A stretch of 64,000 nucleotides of DNA. Source: Cymodocea nodosa. Its lineage: Eukaryota > Streptophyta > Magnoliopsida > Alismatales > Cymodoceaceae. The notes under the pieces are model-generated. The model had not been told where the DNA came from. It searched no databases and saw nothing but the letters and a program-made list of their open reading frames with translations. Location: assembly GCA_036874045.1 (NCBI GenBank), contig CM072344.1:9582501-9646500 (forward strand), in the 5' to 3' direction. The first letter of the stretch is position 1. Each line of letters begins with the position of its first letter. Shown one piece after another: positions 36,268 to 47,417 of this stretch. A program made the translations under genes and the position numbers.

Positions 36268-37196
36268 TACACTTGATAAATTTAAAAATAAAAATAAAAA
36301 TTAAGCCATAAAAATAAATGAGGTGCTATCTGTTGAGAAAAAATTACATCTAGAAATAAAAAATCTACATGTGGTTAGGTTTTAAAATGATGACAAAATT
36401 CATGTTTTAAATGATCAGATTGTTGAAAATCATGCTGAAATTAGTTCTTTAAAGTTAAAGATAAATGAATTAACTTCTATTAATGGTAAATAGAATTCAA
36501 GTCAGTCTATAATTATTGATCTTATTGATAATACTGACATGTTATTAGATAAAACTAGATGTAGAATAAGTTATGATATTTCAACATCTACATGTTCTAA
36601 GAATTCCGAAACTACTAAAAACAGTAACAAATTTATCAATGGTTCTGAAAATTCTACTAAAATTGTTATTCTTTTTATTGTTAAAAGAGGAGATAAATAT
36701 GTTAGAGTAAATAATAATGATTCATCCTCTCAGAAACAAAGGAAATTTATCAACTACAAAAGGAATGCTTTTAAAGGAAATTCTATTTTCAGATGAAAAT
36801 TTTATTACAAATATGTTAGACTAAATAATAATGATTCATCCTCTCAGAAACAAAGGAAAATTATCAGCTATAAAAGGAATGCTTTTAAAGGAAATTTTGT
36901 TTTCAGACGAAAATTTTATTATGATAGTCCTAATTTTAGTTATGCTTATCCAAAAATAGTTTCAAGAAAATTTACTACTTTTTCTAAATTTAATTACAAA
37001 AAGCATAACCATCATCCTAAAAGATTTCACAAGACTTACAAGATTAAATCTTTTGAGAATCATAAAAGAAAAAGTCATACTGAACGGATTCCAAAAATAA
37101 AATTAAATGTTAATAGTAAGACAATTATTTCTTCCTTTAAGAAATTTGGTCCCAAACAAGTACAGGTATCAAGGTCTAATGTTTTATTTTGATATA
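36268..37196 (+). pseudogene. gag coiled-coil and basic linker remnant of element C
   Basis: The translated fragments are Leu/Lys/Glu-rich first (36300-36490), then Ser/Asn/Thr-rich, then strongly basic with many Lys, Arg, His and Tyr (36690-37180). The region ends in a GPKQ motif near 37150 that precedes protease in Sireviruses. Stops occur at about 36385, 36492 and 36794. A 114-bp in-frame duplication lies at 36695-36922. The capsid and zinc knuckle are deleted. Confidence 0.7.
36695..36922 (+). repeat. 114-bp in-frame tandem duplication
   Basis: Units 36695-36808 and 36809-36922 each encode a KYVR...NNNDSSSQKQRK segment of 38 codons. They differ at a few bases, and the first unit ends in a TGA where the second has CGA. 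Confidence 0.9.
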
Positions 37197-37411
37197 AGTA
37201 TGTAGCCTAAGATGGATTTTTTGACAATAAAGTCAAACATATAGAAGTTTGATATCATTTCTTAAGAGATAATGCGATTAAAGGAAACATTAAATTAGAT
37301 CATGTATCTACTACTAAACAACTTGTAAATTTATTTACAAAACCTCTAAATGAGAATCAATTCTACAAGTTAAGGTTAAATCTTGGCATTTGTAAATTAT
37401 CTGATACTTAA
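37197..37411 (+). pseudogene. C-terminal end of RNase H, element C
   Basis: VKHIEV, YHFLRDNA, LVNLFTKPL and LNLGICKL motifs match the end of A's pol (about 9660-9832). A TGA interrupts after HIEV. Protease through most of RNase H is deleted at about 37197-37225. Confidence 0.85.
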
Positions 37412-39166
37412 AAAGTCCATTTCAGTCTATCTTAACTATGATCTGGTTATTTTTCTCATTGTTTTTAATTGCTTTACTTATTTTCAGAAAAATCATATTA
37501 CTTGTTCTATGATTTTTATTGTATTACAGTTCTAAAATCTGAAATTAAAGACCAAAATTTCTGGTTTAGTTAAAACTATTTTTTTTAAGTAAATTTCAAA
37601 AAGATTTCTTGAGAAAAGGTTATTACTTCTGAATATGAGTGTCTAACTATATTTTTATATTTATGTATATACCGTCACAAAGATTTTAACAAGAAAATAC
37701 ATAAAAAATATATTTAATTTATTAAAGAAAAGTCCTAACAGTCTATTTAAGAGATTAAGTCTTGGGGTTGCTCTTTTAGTTACTATTTTATTTTTCAAAA
37801 AAGAAATCTCTTAGATCATAATCTAAATTACTTAAGTTATTAAATCCATTGAAGGATCTTAAAACCTAATCACTTGAACCAACTGATTTGAGATATGCTA
37901 ACTGAAAACTCATTATATGGGAAATTAAGGTTAGTAATTTTAAGGACAAAAAAAAAGAAAATAAAAAAGATTTACCTGTTCACACTTATCATTAAGTAAC
38001 TGGTTAACTTTCCTCTAAACAAAAGATTGTGATCGTATAAAAAAATTGTATTGTAAGAGATAATCTTATAAATAAAAAAAATTAAAAAAAAAAGAAAAAT
38101 ATACTCAAGCTTAATTGATTTACAGGTGTTAAAATAATTCTACAATAAACTGTATATACAATCTATGTGAATTTTAGTTTTTATCTTTTATTTAAACATA
38201 AAGTATTGTACTTATTTTCTTTAAGCATTTATTGAAAGAATTTTTAATCTACCTAAAAGAATATCTTTATGAATTTTTTACTTAGGGAAAATTGGTTGAA
38301 GATTAATTTAGAGATTCTACCTTTAATTTTTGTTCATTACTATATTATTAAGAAAAATAAGACATTAAGTTACATTAAATTGGCAAACTATTTTCCCATC
38401 TTTTTAGGACTTGGCAATCCATTAGAAGTCAGTCATGGTTTAAATATCTTATATCTTATGATGCATTAATGTAAAGAAAGAGTGTTCTAAAGTTAAAACC
38501 TCTATTATTCTCAGTTCTGACATTTATACTTATTTCTATTAAATTTTTAAATAACTATTCGAATTTGTCGATCAATTATAGATATAACTCTATTAGAAAC
38601 TCGTACAATTATCTTAAATATTCAAGTTTTTCTATATGTATTTTTAATAATTTTTAGTAGAAAACTCAAATAGTTATGCTTATTGTTTGAATTTTTAAAT
38701 TATCTGTCCAAGAAACTCGTACAATTATTATATAGGGGGAGAAGTTTATGTTAGTACTTCTACCTACATTTATTAAGTTTTCAAATAACTACCTGAGTTT
38801 GTCATATAGTTGTGAATTAACTACTGATAAAACTCATAGTTATCATAAGTTTTCAAGTTTCTCAATATGTTTCTAAAATAGCTAAAATAGCTTTTAGTGA
38901 AAAGTTATGAGGTTATAATAAGTCTGTGTTTTATAAGTTGAAAACTCATATAGTTAGCATAACTCTTCAAGTTTTGTGTACTTTATTCTTGAATTCAGAT
39001 TTTATTTATTTATGAACTTAAGGTCAAATCCGAATACCTAATTAAAAACTCGTAGAGTTATCTTTTTTAACTATCAACCTTTCATTTTTCTATTGTCATA
39101 ACCCTACCTTATTAATTGTGATTCCATTAAGTTCCTGATTTCCAAGTGCTATAAAAGCTTGCAACA
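37412..39166 (+). other. Non-coding spacer of element C
   Basis: About 1.75 kb with no convincing gene. A purine tract TAGGGGGAGAAG at 38734-38745 sits where A has its AGGGGGAGGA. From 38560 to 39060 there is a series of AACTCGTACAATTA / AACTCGTAGAGTTA motifs (39047-39060 is the cleanest), so the inverted-repeat motif is not confined to the LTR. The open stretch at 38269-38469 has no recognised domain. Confidence 0.65.
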
Positions 39167-41700
39167 ATGTTTAGACATAAACGTGGAAGAAGGCGACTTG
39201 CTAACGCTTAGGAGTTGGAACTAAAAGAAATTAAAAGACCAATTCAAGACATTTATTCACAGTATACTTTTCCAACTGAAGCATTAGAGAATATACGTAG
39301 AACTGTATACAATGAAAGAAATTACTACTAGAAATTTATTAAAAATCCTGTAGAAACGAATTTTAGAGCTAAGCAAACTGAATTGTCATGTTTGCAACTG
39401 AATACTAAGGTTGCTAGCACTTCTGATAAAATATCGGAAAAAACATCAATATAACAAATTAAGAATTATGGAAATAAGTGAGAAAAATTGATTGTTAAAG
39501 CCAACTATCAACTATACAATTTATATTCTAAATTTCATTTTCCATTAGAAGTATTAAATGAAGTTAAAAGACATGTAAATAGTCGAGGAAATACACTATG
39601 GAAAATGGACATCTTCAGTGAAGGAGAAAAATTATATTAGTTAAAAATGTCTAAGGTAAATGCATTAGAACAGTACTATGTAATGTTACAGAAAAAATAA
39701 GATGGTAAAGAACCGTCAAAATCTCAGGTGCCGCACATAAGAAAAATCAAAGACAAACAAGAGCAACCACCACCTAAAAAGACAATGCAGACATATAACC
39801 AAAAGAAAAGAAAAATTGAAAATCTAAGGCTAATTGCAGGTGAACAAAGAATTTTACAATAAAGAGAAAAATCTTTGAGAAATGGAAAATTATGCCCCAT
39901 AATTACAGTTGGAGAGAAGATTATAGACAAGATACTAGCAGATTTAACACACCTTGGGATATAGGTTTACACTTTAAGATATTGTGTCACTCTTACTTAT
40001 AATGTTTCATTTAATATGATAGAGAGTTTTTCACAACATACTACTACTTATGTAAATATATTTGAAAATCAACAAACTATTTCTAAAAATAATAAAAATA
40101 TCTTTGATAATGATGATATGTATAATGCAAAATTTAATGATTTTGATACTAATGACATGTTTGTTGACGAGGAAACCTAATCCATAAATTTTGATGATAT
40201 AGAATCGAATGAGGAATGTACAATTATCATTTCTTATGGAATGTATCAGGATAACATTCTATTTATCTGTTACTTAAATGTTTTTGTTAATTATTGGTTA
40301 TGGCTATTGAGATTTATCAGTTATTGGTTGGCAAATATTTATGTTCAGCAAAATACGGTATTACAAATTGAGTATCATATTGATAATGTCTCGATGTAAG
40401 ACTTAACTCCTGAAATTAATTTTGTTAATCAACCTATTATTGGTTTTAAGCTAATTGATATTCCAAAACAGTTGTTGCATTTGCATACACTTATATCTAT
40501 TGAAGAAGATATGAATGAATTTTCAATTGTTAAGCATATTGAAAATTTTGATAATAGTATAAATGTTGAGGATCAAGATGATATAAATATGGAAGTTGCT
40601 GAGATCACAGAATTTTATTCAGAAAATTTTACTACTATTGATTTTGAGTATATTGAATATCATGATTCTGAAAATGATGTTGTTAATGATGAAACTGTTT
40701 ACTGAAGATGTTGAAATCTCCAACACAAAAGAACAAGATAATAGGAAAATTACAAACCGAGAATAGGATTTGAAAGATGTCACATAATTCATGTTATGAT
40801 AAGTATTTAAATTATAAATCTTTTACTATGTTATATTCTAAACCAGTCAAATTTGAAGGAATAGATAATATAAGAGAAATGTTTAATTTTCAAGGGTTAT
40901 TAACACTGATTCCACAACACCTTGGTCATCCAAACTTTTAAGTTGTTAATACTTTTTATGCTAACTTGACTATAGAAAATGATATTTCCTATTACTAATG
41001 TACAAAATTCAGATATTTTCCTGACTCCAAAATTGATATTCCAAACATTAGGACTCAAGAATGAAGTCAAACTATCAAAAAGAAAACAAATTTATCAACT
41101 TAATTGGGAAATAAATCTTAACTTACTAGAAATCCTATTGTCAATAGTGAGCTTAGAATGCCGAATAATTTACATGATCAAATACATTTTATAGTAAAGA
41201 TGTTACATACTATGATTTTTAAAGATTTGGTCATGAAATAGAAGTTAATAGATGTTATTTATGTCACATTTACCGTAATTAATTACGTACAAGTTAATTG
41301 GTATAATATTTTTATTCATCACAATTTAAATTTACAGAATAAATTATTCTACGAAGATGTTATTTTAAGAATTGTCACAAGTCATACAAATTTATCACCC
41401 TAGTCACAGAAAAATATAAAATCAAAATCATTTTCTATAAAAGATTTACAAAAATATCAAGCCAATGATCTATCACAGGTACAATAGTAGGCACAACAGG
41501 AAGCATGATAACAACAGTTTGGTCAACAACAACAAAAAACTACTACACATCCAACTACATATCCAAAATAGCCATAACAACAATAAGAAAGATTTGATGA
41601 TTTAGATTAAGAAATAATTGATAGAGTTAACAGAGTTGGTGTTGAAATTACTCAGAAATTTTTTAAAACTCTGTTAAATATTTTAAGAAATAGAAATTAA
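39167..41700 (+). pseudogene. Third (post-pol) ORF of element C, broken
   Basis: The start ATG at 39167 (MFRHKRGRRR) gives a basic N-terminus as in A and B. Two related segments follow in the same frame: IYSQYTFPTEALENIRR near 39251 and LYSKFHFPLEVLNEVKR near 39521. The acidic middle (40080-40700) is partly open (ORF at 40472-40705). TFYANL near 40950 is the counterpart of FYSNL in A and B and fits the PF20167-like part. A Gln-rich stretch lies at about 41470-41590, and the end is at 41700. Numerous stops are present. It is strongly diverged from A and B, yet the same architecture is retained while gag and pol are lost. Confidence 0.7.
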
Positions 41701-41928
41701 TTGCTGTGTTTGTAATTAATAAACTATTTTTGTAACTTTTGGACGATAAAGATGAAATATTGCTTGTAATAACTATTTATGTACATGAATGTATTACTTT
41801 ATTAAATAGTTTTTGTAATCCACGTTTTCAGATTTTAATGTATATCTAATTTTAACTTTATATTTAGTATTTATAACTGTTTTACCTTTTTCTATCTCTC
41901 AAGTGTTTTTACATTTTTGTTTAATGAC

Positions 41929-41941
41929 AAAAAGGGGAAAA
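41929..41941 (+). other. Extra polypurine tract of element C
   Basis: AAAAAGGGGAAAA preceded by ATGAC, at the same place after the third ORF as 13873-13885 in A. Confidence 0.7.
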
Positions 41942-41985
41942 TATGATTTTTTTAGATGTTAAACTTCTTAAGTTTTGTCATTATC

Positions 41986-41998
41986 AAAAAAATAGAGA
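41986..41998 (+). other. Terminal polypurine tract of element C, mutated
   Basis: AAAAAAATAGAGA ends one base before the 3' LTR. The run of Gs seen in A is lost. Confidence 0.65.
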
Positions 41999-41999
41999 T

Positions 42000-43070
42000 T
42001 GTTAGGATTTTTATTTTGATAATGAATATTTTGACTTAGTCTGAAAATAGGTCTAAATTAATCTAAATCTTTGCTTTATTCATTAACATATTTTGAAAAG
42101 TTATATAATTATCAATTAACGTTTCAAAAAAGTCAAAGAGTTATGTCTAAAAACTCATATAGTTATGATTTTCTACATATGTATTTTAAATGACTTAAGT
42201 TTCTCACGTATTTTCTATATACGTTTTTAAAAAAATCAAAGAGTTAAGGTTATTGCTTGAGTTTTTACACATAAATAGTGATAACTATTCAAGTTTTACA
42301 AATGACTAACATATACGTTAAGTTATTATAAATCATGTATTTTGCAGGTGAAAAACATGAAAAGATATCAATTACGTATTCGAATTTTTATAGATATTAC
42401 AAGTTAATTATTTAACAAAAACGATGACTTAAGTAGAAAAATCTACGATTCTCCAGAAGCATATTCTTGATGGATCTTAGATGAGAACGTAGAAATCATG
42501 TAAGACATAAAGAACATCGATAATTCAAAAGAATGTGGAATCATGAAAAAATGTCAATAGTGGATGAACATGTACCTCCAATTTGAAGACTATATATAGA
42601 AAATCTGAACTGCACTTCAGAACATCCATTTCAATACAAAGAAATCTCTTCCAAACAAAGAAATATCCTTATTCAAAGTGTTCAAAAGTTTCTACACAAC
42701 AAAATCACTTACACCACAAGATCTACTTAAAAAGCTAAACGTCTAAAGGAATCAAAGTTGAAAGCCTACAAAGTATCCGAAGAAGCAAGGTTTCAATAGC
42801 TAAAGAAGAGTTTGGTGAAGTGAAGGTCAAAGTCTTGTGTATTTCATTTGAAGATCAAAAGGTACAAGTATACAAATTGTTTTAATTACTCAAGAGTAAA
42901 AGATCTAAAAGTGTCTGATATTGTTATACCCTATCTTATAATATTGTAAAAATCTTGTACATAATAGAAAAATTGATTTAGAAATATTTTTACTATGTGA
43001 TTTTGTACATAATTGTTATAAAATTTGAATTCACCTCCCTTTTGTGAAGTTGTTTTGATTTTCACTTTCA
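42000..43070 (+). repeat. 3' LTR of element C (1071 bp)
   Basis: Starts TGTTAGGATTTTTATTTTG and ends TTCACTTTCA, and includes a GAATTCACCTCCC stretch typical of U5 ends here. It is followed by the ACTAA target duplication. Confidence 0.92.
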
Positions 43071-43075
43071 ACTAA
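43071..43075 (+). repeat. Right target-site duplication of element C
   Basis: ACTAA, identical to 35426-35430. Confidence 0.95.
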
Positions 43076-43505
43076 CCCAAGTTAAGCATTGAGATTGCGT
43101 AGAAGCAATGTGTCCCTTTATCATTACACTATTGCAAAATGGTGTGTCTATTCAAATTAAGAAAATGCTTTAATTATCAATCCTTTACACATGATGAAAA
43201 TGAAGAACTTTTGATATGGGATGCTTGATTTAATAACCCAACTAAGCAAACAAAGACAAGTTTGACCTAGGCCAAATGCCAAGTAGATGGCCACATAACC
43301 CTCAACCTTATGTTGGGAAAGCCTACAAAGATGCAAGTTTAACCCAAGTCAAGCATTGAGCTTGCGTGAAAGTAAACCATCCCTTTATCATTGCACCATT
43401 CAGAATGATGTGTCCATTTGAATCAAGAAAATACTTTAATTATTGATCCTTCACTTGTGATTAAAGTGGAGAACGTTTGATGTGGGATTGTTAATTTGAT
43501 AGTCC
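43074..43505 (+). repeat. 267-bp tandem repeat, about 1.6 copies right of element C
   Basis: AACCCAAGTTAAGCATTGAG at 43074 recurs as AACCCAAGTCAAGCATTGAG at 43341, with similarity to about 43505. Together with 35344-35430 it forms at least three partial units. The function of the unit is unknown; no coding potential. Confidence 0.8.
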
Positions 43506-43511
43506 AAGTTA

Positions 43512-43849
43512 GGTCATGTTTGGAACTATGTTTCCACCATCATTTTTTCAGGGCACTTCTTCTAAAACACTGTTAGAAAAGGGATGTTTTCAACACAGCT
43601 AGTGGTTGCAACTTTTCTAAAAACACAGTTTCGATGTTTCAGCTCAAATTTAGCATTTTTCAAAAAGCTGATAGAGTTATCTTATAGAAAAGCTATGGAA
43701 ACATTATCTTACGTTTTTTAGACTGTCCTTATAATTTTCTGTATTTACACAAAAACAACCAAAAAAGTTGCAAACAATACTATTTTGAAATAAACTAGCA
43801 TTTTTAAAATAAAAAAACTGTAAAATCAACTGCAGTTCTAAACGTAGCC
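43512..43849. mobile_element. Tourist-like (PIF/Harbinger) MITE
   Basis: 338 bp flanked by TTA (43509-43511 and 43850-43852). The terminal inverted repeats are GGTCATGTTTGGAACT on the left and, reverse-complemented from the right, GGCTACGTTTAGAACT (12 of 16 match). The TTA target and the GG...GTTTGG-type ends fit the Tourist group. The interior is AT-rich without an ORF. Confidence 0.75.
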
Positions 43850-43852
43850 TTA

Positions 43853-45660
43853 ACCTAATTAAATAAAGAATGTTCCCAATTCAATTAGGATCGTTAACTA
43901 GACAACTTGCTGATGACAAAAATCATGCTTCAATCCAACACGACTAAAGTTATTGCCTTCAGTTAGCTTGACTGGACTTTATGCAATGCTAAACTCAACT
44001 CAATTAGGTATAACAAACATATGGATTTGATACACTAGTATCCACTTACCAAAAAACATGATTATGAATACAAGCGTAAATGGCCATTTTGTGCACACAA
44101 TACATGTCTTATCCTAATCATCTGTCTAGTCTCACTTATCTAAGTTAGGCATAAAAAATCCTTTGGTAGCCCTTACACTAAGGGTTAAGTTTCTTCCCCT
44201 CGCTAGTTGAGCAATCCATTTTGTTAACTCGGTAGAACGATGAGCTGAACCAAATTAGACAAGCTATATCAACCTATCTAGCTAGAACATTAAAAGAAGA
44301 CTCTAATTAAGCTCCATTAGTTTATTATTACCTATTAATGTTATATAATTAGTTAAACATAAACTATATGTCTATATTTATAGTTTGCAAATAAGACCAT
44401 TGCCCTTTATATTACAATAGATCCACATGTGACTAGAAATTGGAATAAATACAATATGACACAACTTACTACCGTTTCCTTCTTCCGGAGATAAAATTGT
44501 GGAATTTTCTCAAGGGTTGGCAACATTGCAAAATTAAAAACTCACATTAGATTTTATGATTTGTAAAAGAGATGTATTTTATTTACTCATTGAAGCAAGA
44601 ACCATTAAAACAGTATCTTCTTGCAGGACTTCCACATTTACAAATCTGCAGCAGCAACAAACCATAAAGCTCAAGTGGTGGTTAATGAACCAACATGTGA
44701 AGTTGGTATTAAATAGGTTAAGGTCAAGCCTAAACAAATTTATGTCAGGAGTGGCTGGTCCATTTATTAAAGATAATAACATGTGAAGTTTAGGTACAAT
44801 AAAGCCAACTTGTTTGACCTTCTAACCCACAAGTTAGATGTATTTATTTAAAAGCCTAAACCTAATGCTAATATAGCTGATTGTGGAATATACTTGAAGA
44901 CCTGATCTATAGCCTACTCCCCCTTCAAGAAGTCCCAACTTGAAGTGGAAGGGACAAAGGCATGTTTGATGGAACTGCTGGATGACAATTAGTTAAGGCC
45001 TCACATGGATGAAGGTTGCACGAGTGAAATGAAGGGTTTGCCACTCAAATCTCATCTCACTGACATAAAACAATAAGTAAACTGCCAAAGGAATACAATA
45101 ACTTGATAAACAATCCCGTAATGAATTATGAAGGGGACTACAAGAGAATATAAGACTTGGAGGACTGAGTTTGGAATTGTCAACACTCATAGGTGTCTAC
45201 TACTATTTATAGAGCATGAGACTCCACAAGTTGAGCCTCATGCTTTGCTTAGGAGAAGCTTGTGCACAGGAAGAATGATGGAATTCAAATTTGCCATTTT
45301 CATAGTGTTTGTGAACAAATTGAATGGTGAAAATTATTTGTCATTTACTGAGCATAAGAACATGTCCCACCTGATTTTTCCTACTTAGGGGTGGCAAAAC
45401 CACAAAAAAATCCCTCTATCCCTTTCCTTTTCATCGTGCACATCATAGATTGGCATGATTCTACTGCTTGGAAGTCCCTCCACACATATTGTCACTGTCC
45501 ATTCATGTTGCCACACCACTCACATTGCTGCCTTCCTAAATGCCTCACTATTGCCCACTTGCCTTCTTACACCACATTGCATATTTGCTCATGGGTCATC
45601 ACTTTAGAGTGATCACACAATGCTTGTAAGCAGCTTTATGCATAGTTGTCCTCTACCATG
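43853..45660. other. Unassigned DNA left of element G
   Basis: No gene accepted. The longest open stretches (44556-44786, 45128-45388, 45391-45612) show no clear domain. At 45310-45350 the plus strand reads NKLNGENYLSF, which weakly resembles the start of copia capsid (UBN2-type) domains; a broken retroelement piece is possible. Confidence 0.35.
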
Positions 45661-46659
45661 TGTTAGGAAAACCATCCTTGATGATATACAAGTATAATTC
45701 ATAATGTTTAAACTAAATATTTTGATGATGAAAAACTATGAACTTAACGTGAAATTCATTATCATTTAGTTCCCAGCATCTATGAAATTTAATTGGCACC
45801 TTATAGATTATCATACCGAATTACTTAATATGTATACTTCCATGTCCAAAGAATAGAGTTGTTTTAGTTAATCAAATCTTTCAGTAATCTATCAAATAAC
45901 CTATCAAAAGAGTTAAAACTCGTAGAGTTAAGAAACTTAAATATTTAAAAAGTCGTAGATTTAAATTAAAAACTCCTAAAGTTAAGACAGGACACATATA
46001 TAACTTAACGAATCATGTGAGCTGTTTGAATATTTATGAATTATCTCACTGAATTTCTCAATCACTTAAAAGAGTAAGTTTTCGTGACTGATGTTTTATA
46101 ACTTATGGATGTTTCTATTAGTTTGTAACTTAACATATTTACTTGTCGAACTTCTCAGTTACTTATTATGTTAACTACCTGAATATCTAAATGTTGAACC
46201 ATTCAAGTACTTTTAACTCACCAAACTTAAGTTATCCTTCGACTAGTTATTCATATTACTATCCGACAATTTAAATTTCAAAGGACCTAATTGTCATGTA
46301 TTATTCAAAGCTTTGATACTTATGACTTATTGTAGATTTGCAAGTTTCCATTTTGTAGATCAATCTTAAGGCAATGGAACAAAAATAAAAGGACAAAATG
46401 ATGTATTGACAATTGACAAAGAACAAGGACACAATTTAAAAGTTGTAGAGTTTCCATAATCAAAAATTGACAAACAAAAGGGAAAATGATACACATGTGA
46501 GACAACTGAATGAAAGAACGTATCAGAAGATTCAAACACATGGTACTCTACAACCAAAGTATGACAATCCAACTCTTAAAGGAAAAAGTGCAAAGACAGC
46601 ATTGGAGCATTCTACAAGGAAAGCAATTGAGGTTTCACAGTATGATTTGATTTTGTATC
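45661..46659 (+). repeat. 5' LTR of element G, part 1
   Basis: Starts TGTTAGG. AACTCGTAGAGTTA at 45917-45930 is identical to the motif at 39047-39060 in element C, and further variants follow to 46000. The sequence is cut by F after GTATC. Confidence 0.7.
46655..46659 (+). repeat. Left target-site duplication of element F
   Basis: GTATC here and at 51653-51657, perfect. Confidence 0.95.
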
Positions 46660-46783
46660 TGTTAGTGTTTATGTTCTTTGTAATATGAAAGATCCATTTA
46701 ACTTAAATGGATCCTCCTTTTGTCTAAGATATTTATACCTTTGTTATCTCTTCTTTTCATTTAATGGAAAATTAGTTTGTACA
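46660..46783 (+). repeat. 5' LTR of element F (124 bp)
   Basis: Starts TGTTAGTG and ends TTTGTACA. It contains a near-perfect palindrome at 46691-46713. Confidence 0.95.
46691..46713. repeat. 11-bp inverted repeat in the LTR of F
   Basis: GATCCATTTAA (46691-46701) and TTAAATGGATC (46703-46713) are exact complements around a single C. The 3' LTR copy (51560-51582) has one C-to-T mismatch. Confidence 0.92.
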
Positions 46784-46795
46784 TGGTATCAAAGC
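46784..46795 (+). other. Primer-binding site of element F
   Basis: TGGTATCAAAGC follows the LTR directly. It differs at one base from the initiator tRNA-Met complement. Confidence 0.88.
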
Positions 46796-47417
46796 CTAGG
46801 TTAACCTCCTCCCACCACCCCACCCTCTTCCTTCTCCAGCCATCATCTGCCACCGCCGCCCACCATCACCGTCTTCCACCGCTTATCCCTTCTCTTTTTC
46901 CCACAGCTGGCACTATCCACCAACAATCCAGTCGTGGTCGTCCTCATGCGGTGATCAGTCTGTCATCCTCTGGCTCCTCCAACCACAACAAGATCTTCTG
47001 TCGTGCTCTTCCACCCAATCTTCGTGAGTTCTTCTGCAGTGCCCGGTCTAGTCACAAGTTTCTTCTACTATGCTCTTCCAATGGTCTTCGCGATTTTATA
47101 CCCTGTCTCATTTTCTCTTCTTCCACCAGTCCACCCATTCGGTTCCCTGACCTACTGTTCGTGACTTCCTCCTGTCCCATCGACCTTCACGAGTTCGCCC
47201 AACCAGTTGCAGTTTTCAGTCTACCGACCTGGCCAGTTGACGTCATGCCCTCCATTGTAGTTCAGCCAAGCAGTCTCAACCCTGTTCCACCGAGCCACCT
47301 ATCCTAGTTGTCTACTATCAGGGGGTGTATATCACGACAGTCACCTTTGCTTGCAATTTTTTAGTCTGCCAGTTCCCTTGCACTTGTGTTTTTTTTTTTT
47401 TTTGACTTACATCGTCT
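46796..47417 (+). other. Pyrimidine-rich 5' leader of element F
   Basis: A C/T-rich stretch rich in CCACC and CTTCC, ending in a T-run (47390-47403) just before the gag ATG. An ORF of 176 codons starting at 46777 runs through it but is Pro/Ser/His-rich, without a domain and partly inside the LTR. I read it as untranslated leader. Confidence 0.7.

Larger units (their letters stand above)
35431..43070 (+). mobile_element. Element C: Sirevirus deleted for most of gag and pol
   Basis: It starts TGTTAGGATTTTTATTTTG and ends TTTTCACTTTCA, with perfect ACTAA target duplications. The 5' LTR lacks its last 243 bp. It is fused to the gag coiled-coil/basic region, which runs into only the last 60 or so codons of RNase H. 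Primer site, capsid, zinc knuckle, protease, integrase and RT are gone. The spacer, third ORF, extra polypurine tract and full 3' LTR remain. It cannot replicate without help, and loss of the primer site means this copy cannot be copied at all. Confidence 0.92.

Noticed and set aside
36539..36796. 85-codon ORF as an independent gene
   Set aside because: It is the gag linker of element C, continuous with the flanking remnant and ended by a mutation to TGA.
45128..45388. Possible copia capsid start (NKLNGENYLSF)
   Set aside because: Only about eleven residues resemble the family and no further capsid sequence follows.
46777..47307. 176-codon ORF (Pro/Ser/His-rich)
   Set aside because: It starts in the LTR of element F, crosses the primer site and has no domain; it is the pyrimidine-rich leader, not a gene.
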